Of a stretch of DNA of 64,000 nucleotides, positions 53,278-64,000 are shown in pieces (position 1 is the stretch's first letter; each line of letters begins with the position of its first letter). The notes beneath the pieces were generated by a model. That model worked only from the letters and a program-made list of their open reading frames with translations. It searched no databases and was not told the DNA's origin. This DNA is from Delphinapterus leucas (taxonomy: Eukaryota > Chordata > Mammalia > Artiodactyla > Monodontidae), in the NCBI RefSeq assembly GCF_002288925.2, contig NW_022098072.1, positions 21,993,489 to 22,057,488 on the forward strand. Reading direction: 5' to 3'. The position numbers and the translations under genes are program-made.

Positions 53278-53694
53278 GGACATCCCTGGTGGCTCAGTGG
53301 TTAAGAGTCCACCTGCCAATGCAGGGGACATGGGTTCGATCCTTGGTCTGGGAAGATCCCACATGCCACGGAGCAACTAAGCCCGTGCACCACAACTACT
53401 GAGCCTGTGCTCTAGAGCCTGCGAGCCACAACTACTGAGCCAGCACGCCACAACTACAGAAGCCTGTGTGCTGCAACTACTGAAGCCCATGTGCTCTAGG
53501 GCCCGCGTGCTGCAACTACTGAGCCCATGTGCTGCAACTACTGAAGCCTGTGTGCCTAGAGCCCGTGCTCCACAACAAGAGAAGCCACCGCAATGAGAAG
53601 CCCACGCACCACAACAAAGAGAAGCCCCCACATGCTGCAACTAGAGAAGGCCCGCACGCAGCAATGAAGACCCAACATAGCCAAAAACAAATAA
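53278..53694 (+). mobile_element. CHR-1-type SINE (copy L) with expanded internal repeat
   Basis: Head GACATCCCTGGTGGCTCAGTGG and B box GGTTCGATCC. Six CAACTAC-centred units at about 53387-53550, against two in copy H, make it about 105 bp longer. The long frame on the opposite strand (53640-53377) is a by-product of these units, not a gene. No clear target duplication. Confidence 0.85.
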
Positions 53695-54471
53695 AGTGGA
53701 GAAAAGGGAACCACTGTATACTGTTGGTTGGAATGTAAATTGGCATAGCTACTATGGAAATGGTATGGGGCTCCCCAAAAAAATTAAAAATAGAATTACC
53801 ACGTGATCCAGCAATCCCCCTTCTGGGTATATATCTGAAGGAAATGAAACCATTATTTTGAAGAGGTATTTGCAATCCCATGTTCATTGCAGCATTATTC
53901 ACAATAGGCAAGACATGGAAACAACCTAAATGTCCACTGACGGATGAAGAGATAAAGAAAATGTGCTATATACAGTATTTATAATGAAATAATATTTAGT
54001 CATAAAAATAAAGGAAATCCTGCCATTTGAGACAACCTTGATGGTATTATGCTAAGTGAAATAAGCCAGATAGAGATGAACAATGTATAATCTCACTTAT
54101 ACATGGAATCTAAAAAAGCTAAACTCAGAAACAGAAAGCAGAATTGTGGTTGCCAGGGAATGGGGATTGAGGGAAATGGGTACAAAATCTCCAGGTGTAA
54201 GATGAATAAATTTGGGGGATCCAATGAATAGCATAGTGACTATATTTAACAATACTGTATTATACACTTGGAAGTTGCTAAGAGAGTGGATCTTAAATGT
54301 TCTCACAATAACAAAAAAGTAACTATGTGAAGTGATGGATGCAGTTAACTAATCTTATTGCGGTAATCATTTCACAATACATACTTGAAACATATTATCA
54401 CATTGTACACCTTAAATTTATACAATGTTCTGTCAATTATATCTCAGTGAAGCTGGTGGGAAAAAGGCCCC

Positions 54472-54525
54472 GGCACACAGTAAGTGCACAATGGATACTA
54501 ATTTATTTGAATTTCTCACCAACAT
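54472..54525 (+). repeat. MIR SINE, right end
   Basis: GGCACACAGTAAGTGCACAATGG is the tail that completes the MIR begun at 50005-50168. Confidence 0.6.
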
Positions 54526-55299
54526 TAATGGTTAGAAGATAGAATTGATAGAGATGGAAGGTTTAAGTTTGGAGAAGAGAATGAAAATGACTATACATAG
54601 AAAAGCTTGCAGGTCACAGAGACAGAAGTTCTCTGGAGCACAATGGGAAGATTTGAGAAAGATGGAGAAATGGGTCAAATGAGGAGCTATTCAAAGCAGT
54701 ATGAAGATGTGAGTTCAGAAGATAACAGAAAACAAGGCCTGTATTTCTGCCAGTTGACACAGGTAAACAGTGATATGAGGCATAGTCAAATTATTTCTAG
54801 GTCTTTTGAAAGAGTATGGGTACACTCTTTGGTTTATGCGATGGTCCTGAAGATATCAATAGAGGATGCTATGGCATGCAGAAGTAAATACCCTTTCAAC
54901 TTTACCACATGTTGCCATATAGCTAACTATCGGCATTGCAGGGATAATAATTTCAGTTCTGGCTTCCAATTCAGTGTTTCCTTCATTACAACAAGTTGAC
55001 ACTTTCTCCTAAATCTTATTCCTGGATTTGTAACTAATTACTTGGAATACGTAATCATTTAAACATAGTTTTATTTTTCCTTAGTTGTATTCAGTTTGCT
55101 ACAAAGAAGCTCATTTGCTATTTTCTTGTGCAGTCATTGTCTCATTAGATCTTCACATAATTTTTCACTACACAAAGGGATGTACTGGCATTTCAACATG
55201 TGCTTTCTCCTCTTGAACATTTTAAACATATAAAACCAGTATCAACATTAATCCCTACTGTTAATAGTTTTCAATTCAAAATAGACCTCTTTAAAGAAT

Positions 55300-55470
55300 C
55301 TTAAGGTGGAAGAGATATTAAAAACCATTTAATCTCTCATTTTTTTGGATGAACAAACTTACCTGAGAAAATATTAAAACTTGTCCAAGTTCACAAAATT
55401 AACATCAAAGTTAATACTAGATTTTAGGTTTCCAGATTTTTAATCTACTGCTCTACTCTTAATCTGTTAG
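55300..55470 (-). repeat. MIR-like relic
   Basis: Antisense MIR text: a GATGAACAAACTTACCTGAG-type core and AACTTGTCCAAGTTCAC. Weak. Confidence 0.4.
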
Positions 55471-55834
55471 TATTTTTAAATTCCATTTTATGTTCTTGAC
55501 AAATCAGCCTTCAAATTTCACAATACTCTAGAAGATTTTCGATGGTGTTTTGAAGCTCCGCAATTCCCAGGTGACTACCTCTTCCAACAAATATTTTCAG
55601 ATTATATATTATGATCAAAACATAGGTGGTAAAAGAGATATAAATGAAATAAAATACCTTCACTACCCAGAAGCTTACAAGATAATAAGGAAACAAAGAT
55701 ATATGCCAAAAAATTTAAAACAATAAAAATTAACATATGGCTATGGTCTAAAAGTAGGATAAGACAAATTATTAGGTATGTAGAGAGAATGAAATCAAAA
55801 CAAGGTAAAGAGATAAGGAAGACAATATTGATAT

Positions 55835-56035
55835 AGACCTGTGCTATCCAATATATTAACTGTTAGCCCCATGTAGCTAAATTAAAAATAAATAAATAAT
55901 TTCAAGTTCAGTTTTTCAGTCACACTAGCCACATTTCAAGTGCTCAATAGCCCCATGTGGCTCGTGGCTGCAATACCGGACAACATAGTTACAGAACATT
56001 ATACCGTAACTGCAGAAAGTTGTACTGGACAACAC
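55835..56035. mobile_element. Old nonautonomous DNA transposon (hAT-like)
   Basis: CCTGTGCTATCCAATA at the left and its inverse TACTGGACAACACTG at the right frame AGCCACATTTCAAGTGCTCA text typical of a common mammalian family. Name not asserted. Confidence 0.55.
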
Positions 56036-57174
56036 TGATGTCTGTGATGGATAAAATGGCAAGGAGACAGGATATTTCAAGTCAAGAATAAGAGAGGAAA
56101 AGTAAGGAAACATGCCTGAAAGGAACACAAAGGTATCAATAGAACTAGAAGATAAAATGTAATCAAATTGAAAAATTTGAACTTTGATATTCAATAAAGA
56201 ATATACGAGTCTTCTTAAGGAGCAAAAGATCACAAACATTTGCCTTTAAAGAATTTTAAAGAGATCTTATTGTTTATTATGGAACATATGTGAAATGACT
56301 GGAGGCAGTAAAATGCTGGGCCATAGGGTATATATACACATACATAAGCAGAGCTTTAGTAAATATTGCTAAATAGTTTTCCAAAGTGCTTGAACCAATT
56401 TATACCCCACCAGCTCTTTATGAGCATTACAGCTGTTTGACATCCTTGCTAACACTTGGTATTGTACACTAATAATTTGATGATCCAACCAAGACTAATC
56501 ACATTTTATTCTAAAGCTTCTAGTCTACAATATTTTTTAAATTTCTAAAATCTTTGGCCATTAAATAATTATAATAAAATATTAAATATATTATTCTTGA
56601 TTTAATCCTTGCTAGAAAGTAAATGATGAATACATAAAATCTCTTCCATGATATACAAACAGTATTCCCTACATTCTGTAATATAAGAATTCTGTAAACT
56701 CAAGAATTCCAAGATTGGTCTAAATAATAAGATCAACAAAATTCATAGCTACATTAATTCACCTATCGTACAAGTTTAAATAATGAATAGGGACTTTATT
56801 AAATTTATATTGGTAGACATACAATTAAATTATAATATTAATCACAATTTTGAGTCAAGAACTTGTAAAACTTTCAAAATCACCTCTTTTCTATTATGTT
56901 TGATTCATAGTTACATCCTCAACATTCTAGTTTCCTCTCATTACAGGTGAAAAAAAATACAAATACTGAAAAGGTGCTAGGCATATTATTAATACTTTAG
57001 TTCTATTCCCTGGCTTTGGCATGGAAATGCTATGCAAATGCTATGCTGAATCAGTGAGAATAATCAATCTACATCTTTTCTAAGTCTCACAATCATCCCT
57101 CTGCAAGCATTTATTATTATAACCATTATTATTATTAGGTCTTTTGTCTTATTTTTAGAAAAAAACCTCATATA

Positions 57175-58300
57175 CAAACTTTATTGAGGTATAACTGAAG
57201 TACAGTATACTGTCCTATGTGATAGGCAGAATTCTAAGATAGCCCCCAGATCTCCAGCACCTCCTCCTACTACTCCCGTGATTATATTACATGTTACAAG
57301 AGATTATGAAGATGTAATTATGTTTGTTAATCAGCCAACCTTAATATACAAAGATTATATGCATGGGTTTAACCTAATCACATGAGCCCTTTAAAAGCAG
57401 AGTGTCTTCTCCAGCTGATAGCAGAAGAGGAAGTCAGAGATTCAAATCATGAGGGAGATACACCATATCATTGCTGGCTTGAAGACAGAGGCCACTTGGA
57501 AAGGACCTGAGAGTAGTCTTTAAGACCTAAGAGCAACATTTGGCTGACAGCCAGGAATAAAACAAGAATTTCAGTTCTACAACTGTAAGGAACCGATTCT
57601 GCCAATTTGAATAAGTGTGGAAGCTGATTTCCCCCCCCCCAAAAGCCTCTGGAAATGAATGTAGCCCAGTTAACACCTTGATTTCAGCCTTATCAGACTC
57701 TAAACAGAAAACCAGCTGAGCCCACTCAAACTTCTGACCTACAAAACTGTGAGATAATCAATAGATGCTGTTTTAATCTGGTAAATTTGTGGTAATTTGT
57801 TAAGCAGCAACAGAAAATTAAGTGTACATATTTATAACTGTACGATTTAATTAGTTTTAAAGCAGTTTTAACAATTTAACACTGTGAAATCACTAGTCAC
57901 TCCTTACATTTTCTTTGTGCCCCTTTGCAGTCCTTTCCTCCACTCATGCCTGCAATCAACCACTGACTTGCTTTCTGTCACTATAGATTTGTTTGCTTAT
58001 TATAGAATTCTGTATATATGGAATCATATTTATACATTTTGCCTGTCTTCTTTCCATTAGCCTAATGATTTTTTTTAGATTCATCCCTGTTGTTGCATGT
58101 ATCAACAATTCATTCATTATTATTATTGAATTTTACTGTTCATGGTATGGATGTACCCTAATTTATCCATTCAACTGTTGATGGACATTTGGGTTATTTT
58201 CAGTTTGGGGCTATTACAAATAAAATGACTATGAACATTTTGTGCAAGTCTGTGTGTGAACATATGTTTTTGTTCTTCTTGATAAATAATATACATAAGT
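57175..58300 (-). mobile_element. Old L1 3' end split by an MLT1 LTR
   Basis: TTTATTGAGGTATAACTGAAG before the LTR and GTACATATTTATAACTGTA after it are parts of the same L1 3' UTR. ORF2 C-terminal text (TTTATCCATTCAACTGTTGATGG) continues to about 58290. Confidence 0.7.
57218..57822 (+). mobile_element. MLT1-type LTR (MaLR, ERVL-related solo LTR)
   Basis: Begins TGTGATAGGCAGAATTCTAAG and ends GTGGTAATTTGTTAAGCAGC followed by AACAGAAAATTA. The whole LTR is represented, about 600 bp. No internal retroviral coding sequence was seen; it is noncoding and old. Confidence 0.8.
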
Positions 58301-59284
58301 TTGTTTTAAGAGCCTGAGGTGGGGCAGGGAGAGGATAAGTGGCAGGCAAAGAGTTACCTTTGCTGCAAAAAACGAGAGGAACTCTTTTGAGTTCCAAAAG
58401 TAGATTTCAGGAGAAGCTGTGAAGTCTCCCCTCCTGTACCTGGAAAAAACCTTGGAGGAACTAGGATTCTACAAACAGTTTGAATGATAACAAGGACAAT
58501 GGGCTAACAGGCAAAGATCTAAGTCTCTTCTAAATTCTACTTTTTTTCAACGTATCTTTCTTTCCATGGTTTCATTTTGTTGTCTATATGCCTAATAAAA
58601 TACAATATCACACATATTATATACAATGCATTTTCAATGCATTATTACAAAGATGCCTGCAGTCCAGATTTCTCATTTACTATGATGAACAATGTTACTT
58701 TGTCCTCTATGAACAGGCTATGTGACAACAAGAACCATGGCCCAGCCTTAACCTGACCTCTATGGAAGGACCACAGTTCAGCAAGAACTCAGCCTCTATG
58801 AGTTGTCTTCAATTAAGAAGTATTACACACATAAGCAAATAAAGAAAAGAAGTCTAAAACAAAACACATAATGGTGGACTTGTTACCACCAACTAACATT
58901 AATAAATCTGAAGTTGATTAATAAGCAATTTTGAAAGAGCACAAGTAAGCGGTGAAATTCATTCTAGCTCTCACGGACATATCTGAGTGATTATTGGGCA
59001 TTTCAGTGAATATATTTTAGGAAATATATTCAAGTGTTTTTAAAGAGTAAAAGGAATTTGAATTTATTGAGAATGATTACTTATGAAAAATATTTTCTTT
59101 TTGGGGGGACAGGTCCTAGAACACAGAGAGATGAAATATGCTCCAACTCCCCCTTTTTTTCATGATTCCTCTCCTGTGAGTCTACTCTGACCTAATCACA
59201 TTTTCACTTTTTCATTGTAGAGTATTCTCAAAACAGGTAAAATATAAACTAAGATATATCAGGCAGATAGCACCTGCTTGCTTC
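58301..59284. other. Upstream intron, no gene found
   Basis: AT-rich, mixed sequence. No repeat, reading frame or RNA gene recognised. Confidence 0.45.
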
Positions 59285-60573
59285 AAAAGTCATAAAACAA
59301 AGACAGAAGTAGAAGGAATACTTCCTAACTCAATGAAGTTGGCATTACACTAATACAAAAGCCAGACAAGTATCAGGAAAAGAAAACTACAAATCAACAT
59401 CTCTCATGAATATAGATGCAAAAATCCCCCACAAAAATTAGCAAAATCAATCCAATAAGATATAAAAAAATTATACACCATGACCAAGTGGAATTCATTC
59501 TAGTTATGGAAGACTGGTTCAACAGTCAAAAATCAATCAAACTAATCCATCACATCAACAGGCTATAGAAGAAAAGTCACACAATCATATTAATAGAGTA
59601 GAAAAAAACATCTGACAAAAATCCAACAACCATTCATGATAAATTCAGAATGGCCAGCAAACTAGGAATAGAGGGTAACTTCCTCAACTTGACAAAGAAC
59701 ACCTAATAGTTAAAGCTGTTACCTACAGCTAACATCATACTTCATGGTGAGAAAATAGAAGCTTTCCTGCCAAGATCAGAAACAAGGCAAGGATGTTCCA
59801 TATCACCACATCCTACTCAAAGTCTTAGCTAATGCAATAAGACAAGAAAAGGAAAAAGTATACAGATTGAGAAGGAAGAAATAAAACTGTCATTATTCAC
59901 AGATAACATGGCTGTCTATGTAGAAAATCCAAAATAATCAACAACAATAAAAAAACCTCCAGGAAGTAGTAAGTTATTATAGCAAGGCTGCAGGATACAA
60001 GGTTAATATATAAAACTCAACTGTTTTTCTATATACCAGCAATAACAATTGGAAATTTAAATTAATAACACATAATTTACATTAGCACCCCAAAACCCAA
60101 AAATACTTAGGTATAAATTTAACAAAATTTGTATGAGAGCTATATGAGGAAAACTATAAAACTCTGATTTAAAAAAATCAAAGAAGAACTAAATAAATGG
60201 AGCAATATTTCATGTTCACAGGTAGGAAGACTCAATATTGTCATGATGTAAGTTCTTCCCAACTTGATCTATAGATTCAATGTAATCCCAATCAAAATAC
60301 TAGAAATTTATTTTGTAGCTACTGACAAACTAATTCTCAAGTTTATATGGAAGCCAAAAGACCCAGAACAGCCAATGCAGTACTGAAGGAAAAAAAAAAA
60401 TAAGTTGGAAACTGACACTACCTGACTTCAAGACTTAGTATAAAGCTACAGTAAGCAAGACAGTGCAGTATTGGCAAAAGCACAGGCAAACAGAGCAATG
60501 GAACAGAACAGAGCCCAGAAACAGACCTATATAAATAGAGTCAACTGATCTTTGACAAAAAAGCAAAGGTAAT

Positions 60574-60880
60574 AATAGACATACCTCAGTTGTATTATGC
60601 TTCACAGATACAGCATTTCTTACAAATTGAAGGTTTGTGGCAACACTGTGTTGTCAGATGACAGCATATTTTAGCAATAAAGTATTTTTTAATTAAGATA
60701 TATACTTTTTTTTAGACATAGTGCTACTGCACATGTAATAGACTACAGTATAGTACAAACATAACTTTTATATGCACTGAGAAACAAAAAAATTCATGTG
60801 ACTAGCTTGATTGTGATATACATTTTATTGGGGTGGTCTGGAACCAAACCCACAACATGTCCAAGGTATGCCTGTACAGT
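60574..60880. mobile_element. Tigger2/MER28-like DNA transposon
   Basis: TAGACATACCTCAG at the left and CCAAGGTATGCCTGTA at the right are inverted. The interior keeps GCTTCACAGATACAGC, AATTGAAGGTTTGTGGCAAC and GGGGTGGTCTGGAACC. Short, noncoding, inserted in the L1. Confidence 0.75.
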
Positions 60881-61408
60881 GGAGCAAAGACAGTCTTTTC
60901 AACAAATGGTGCTGGAACAACTGGACATCTACATGCAAAAAAGTGAATACAGACACAGACCTTACACCCTTCACAAAAGTTAACTCAAAATGAATCAAAG
61001 ACCTAAATGTGAAATGAAAAACTATAAAACTTCTAGAAGATAACATAGGAGAAAATCTAGATGACCTTGGGTTTGGCAGTGACTTTTTAGATCCACGAAA
61101 AGAACTGAAAAGCTGGACTTTATTAAAATTAAAAATTTCTGCTCTACAAAAGACATTATCAAGAGAATGAGAAGACACATCACAGACTGTGAAAAAATAT
61201 TTGCAAAAGACTGAAAAAGGGCTGTTATCCAAAATATACAAAGAATTCTCAAAAACAGTTTTTTAAAAAAAGGAACAACCTGATTAAAAACTGGGCAAAA
61301 GATCTAAGCAGACACTTCACCAAAAAAGAGATATAGATGGCAAATAAGCATATGAAAATATGTTCAACATCATCTGTCATTAGAGAACTGCAAATCAAAA
61401 CAATGAGA

Positions 61409-61540
61409 ATTCCCTGGCAGTCCAGTGGTTAGAGCTCCACGCTTTCAGTGCTGAGGGTGCAGGTTCAATCCCTGGTTGAGGAACTAAGATCCCACAAGCC
61501 GCGTTGCACAGCCATAAGTAAATAAATAAATAAAATTAAA
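61409..61540 (+). mobile_element. Short tRNA-Glu-derived SINE (copy M)
   Basis: ATTCCCTGGCAGTCCAGTGG head, B box GGTTCAATCCC, short body, AAATAAATAAATAAA tail. Duplication AAAACAATGAGA (61397-61408 and 61541-61552). Same short class as copy J. Confidence 0.85.
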
Positions 61541-62617
61541 AAAACAATGAGATATTGCTATATACCTATTAGACCATACTGAAAACAATACCAAATGCTG
61601 ACGAGGATGTAGAGCAACAGGAATCTCATTCACTGCTATTGCTGATGAGGATGCAATATTTGTACAGCCACTTTGGAAGACAGTTTGGCAGTTTCTTATA
61701 AAACTAAATAAACCCTTACCATATGATCTAGAAATCAAGTTCCTTGGTATTTATTCAAGGAACCCTATAGTTGAAACCCTATGTCCACACAAACACCTGC
61801 ACATGGATGTTTATAGCAGCTTTATTCATAACTGCCAAAACTTGCAAGCAACCAAGATGTCCTTTGGCAGGTAAAAGGATAAAGTATGGTACATACATCC
61901 AAACAATGGAAAGTTATTCAGTGCTAAAAAGAAATGAGCTATCAAGCCATGAAAAGACATGGAGGAACCTTAATTGCATATTACTAAGAGAAAGCCAATC
62001 TGAAAATATATATTGTGTGATTCCAACTATATGACATTCTGGAGAAGGCAAAACTATAGAGACAGTAAAAAATCAGTGTTTGCCACAGTTTGAGAGTAGG
62101 GAAGAGGTGCATAGGCAGAGCTCAGAGGATTTTTAGGGTATTCTTGGATGATACTAAAACAGTAGATACATGCCTTCAGACATTCATCAAAATCTACAAA
62201 ATATATAACACCAAATGTGAACGCCAATGTAAACTATGGACTTTGAATAGTAATGATGTGTCAGTGCAGGTTCATTGATTGTAACAAATGTGCAGAATGT
62301 TGATACTGGGGTAGGCATACCTTTGCAGAGTGAGTGTGTATGTGGGAACTCTGTACTTTCTACTCAATTTTGCTGTGAACTTAAAACTGCTATAAAAATA
62401 AAATCTATTTTAAAAAGTCATACAACATGTGAATGTACTTAATGCCACAGAACTGAACACTTTCAAAATGCTTAAAATGGTAAGATGTTATGTATATTTT
62501 ACCACAATTTTCAAAAAGTCCTAAGAGAGTTCTAGCAATATTAGGAACTTAGAAGGTATTCTATTCAGATGTCTGTGTCTTATCCATCTCTTCTTACTCA
62601 AACCACTGCCTTACTGT

Positions 62618-62870
62618 TCAGACTATTGTAACAGAATAACACAGACTGGGTGGCTTGTAAACAAAGAAATTCATTTCTTACAGTTCTAGTGGATATGAAG
62701 TCCAAGATCAAGATATCTGATGAGGGCCGGCTTCCTAGTTCACAGATGTCTGTCTTCTTGCTGTGCCCTCACATGGCCAAAGGGGCAAGGGAACTTTTAT
62801 AATAACATAATCATTTAAGAATGAGTCTCCTTTAAGGCGATATTTTTCCTAACTACTTCCTTCTGGCTTA
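62618..62870. repeat. LTR-like interspersed relic
   Basis: CACAGACTGGGTGGCTTGTAA, TTACAGTTCTAGTGGATATG, then CTGTGCCCTCACATGGCC match a frequent mammalian LTR-type repeat. Orientation and family not assigned. Confidence 0.45.
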
Positions 62871-62884
62871 GACTTTCCATAGCA

Positions 62885-63045
62885 GCACTAATTCAAAGTG
62901 TGGTTCTTAAACCAGCACCACCTGGGAACAAGTAAGAACTGCAAAATTTTAATACCACCCTATAATTTCTGATCAGAATCTACTTTTTTAACAAGATCCC
63001 CAGGTAATTAGGATGCACAATAAAGTTTGAGTACAGTGTTCTAGA
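62885..63045 (+). mobile_element. MER20-like DNA transposon
   Basis: AAAGTGTGGTTCTTAAACCAGCA, ACCACCTGGGAACA, GATCCCCAGGTAATTAGGATGC and AAGTTTGAG are diagnostic of MER20 (hAT-Charlie). The ends are decayed. Confidence 0.75.
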
Positions 63046-63799
63046 AGACTTAGCTCTTGTGTACACCCCCTTTTACCTCTTCCTTTAGACTCTTGGCAAG
63101 AGGCATGAATTCTAGCAATAAAGGAAGCAAGGAACAACAAAAAGTTAAAGTTTTTATAAAAGGAGAAAGGGTAGGGATGCAGTAGTGTCAACTTGAATTT
63201 AAAAGGGAACCAAGGGTGTAGCTGGGAAAAGAGAAACATTTATGAGAAAAATCAGTGGTATACCAAGCCAAAATGGAATGTCAGTATCAGGGACTAAGGG
63301 TAATGGGAAACAGATGAATGCACGTGAAAAGAAACAGTTCGATGGACCAAGAAATTAGGGCAAAAGACTAGGAAGAGGGTTTAATAATGAGAAAAAAAAT
63401 GATACCCAACAATAATTCTCCTATTCTGAATTCTCATTTTGACCAAAATATTTCTGAACCCTTTTATCCTGAACAGATTTAAAACTGTTTTTAAAATACC
63501 AATGTCATTCTCAGGTTGCATTTACACACCAAAAGTAGAGTCTTTACAGAGAATATTCAGATTACAATAGCATCCTCATTTTATGGAAAGCAAGGCTCAA
63601 AGAATGATCAGAGACCCCAGGAAAGCCGACATGAGATGAAACCTATTTCAGTTTTAGTATTACATACATTATTAAAACAATAAACTAATATTGGCATTTT
63701 ATACTCCAGCAGTAGATGAAACATTTTTATTTACTTTGTCCTCTAGCAAAAATATTGCTAGTTGAACTTAATTTGTAAAATTTAAAGGCAGTTTCCTAT

Positions 63800-64000
63800 A
63801 ATGTTTAGGAATACAGAGTTTGACAACAGAGGAGATGGGGTTTGAATATGGTTCTGCCACTCACAAATTGTGCTAAAGACTTTAACCTCTCTGTGCCTCT
63901 GGGATTAATACTACCTACTTCACTGGGTTGTTTGTGAGGATTAAATAAGCTAAAATGACTAGCAGAAGGCCTGGTACATAGCAAATAAGAACTCAAAAAT
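63800..64000 (+). repeat. MIR SINE at the window edge
   Basis: GGTTCTGCCACTCACAAATTG, TTTAACCTCTCTGTGCCTC, TTGTGAGGATTAAATAAGC and GGCCTGGTACATAGCAAATAAG give most of a MIR in order. Confidence 0.75.

Larger units (their letters stand above)
50169..54461 (+). mobile_element. Old L1 (ORF2 and 3' end) with three nested insertions
   Basis: It splits a MIR and is flanked by diverged copies of one site, AAAAGTCCTTGGCAC (50154-50168) and AAAAGGCCCCGGCAC (54462-54476). Reverse transcriptase text survives at 51062-51244 and a FADD-like codon run at about 51473, all with stops. It is 5' truncated, antisense to WASF1. Confidence 0.8.
59285..62405 (+). mobile_element. Old L1 (ORF2 and 3' end) with two nested insertions
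   Basis: Decayed ORF2 text, e.g. ACATCTCTCATGAATATAGATGC and ATGACCAAGTGGAATTCATTC, through CAAATGCTGACGAGGATGTAG to a 3' end with AATAAAATC. Many stops. The left limit is approximate; antisense to WASF1. Confidence 0.7.

Noticed and set aside
53377..53640. 87-codon minus-strand frame with a repeating peptide
   Set aside because: Produced by the tandem CAACTAC units of SINE copy L read backwards; no start context or family similarity.
54607..54999. 130-codon plus-strand open frame in the upstream intron
   Set aside because: No similarity to any protein I know, ordinary AT-rich composition, and no splice or promoter signals around it. Probably chance.
32941..64000. Noncoding WASF1 first exons or a shared promoter with a neighbouring gene
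   Set aside because: The acceptor at 32941-32942 proves an upstream exon, but no CpG-rich promoter-like stretch or convincing donor-bearing exon was found, so none is called.

Overview
This is mammalian nuclear DNA: AT-rich, intron-dominated and dense in interspersed repeats. The best guess is a cetacean. The window holds at least thirteen tRNA-Glu-derived SINEs of the CHR type, which are characteristic of whales, hippos and ruminants. Eight are long, similar young-looking CHR-2-type copies. The L1 family has 3' ends of the cetartiodactyl kind. The species cannot be fixed from sequence alone.

The only protein-coding gene found is WASF1 (WAVE1), on the minus strand. I reconstructed all eight coding exons by hand from splice signals, reading frame and my knowledge of the human protein. 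In transcript order they are 32912-32780, 27145-27011, 14338-14185, 13116-12999, 11525-11353, 9727-9548, 8434-7806 and 6947-6790. They join into 1,680 nt, or 559 codons plus a TAA stop, the same length as human WAVE1. Every junction is GT-AG with intact phase. The protein has the N-terminal WAVE homology region, a basic stretch, a long proline-rich region encoded almost wholly by one exon, and a C-terminal WH2-central-acidic (VCA) module that activates Arp2/3. The window starts in the 3' flank (1 to about 6000). It ends inside the upstream part of the gene: 32941-64000 should be 5' intron or introns. Any noncoding first exons and the promoter are either unrecognised or outside the window.

Most remaining sequence is transposon-derived. 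(1) A near-complete L1 of about 7.7 kb (19133-26825), including two nested SINEs, lies in the intron between coding exons 2 and 3. It is in the same sense as WASF1, has a 13-bp target duplication, and its 5' end is about 170 bp from the exon 2 splice donor. (2) An old L1 at about 34.7-43.65 kb is interrupted by L1 fragments, SINEs and an LTR piece. (3) Two further old L1s on the plus strand (50169-54461 and about 59.3-62.4 kb) are also interrupted. (4) There are Tigger-type DNA transposons at 33463-34550 and about 60.57-60.88 kb, a MER20-like element, an MLT1-type LTR, and scattered MIR and L2 relics.

I saw no new biochemical system. The most useful observations concern how the repeats meet the gene: a sense full-length L1 with a decayed poly(A) signal beside an exon, a SINE 37 bp downstream of the start-codon exon's donor, a NAGNAG acceptor, and an internally expanded SINE. 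No database search was possible, so repeat family names are from recognition and should be checked with RepeatMasker.
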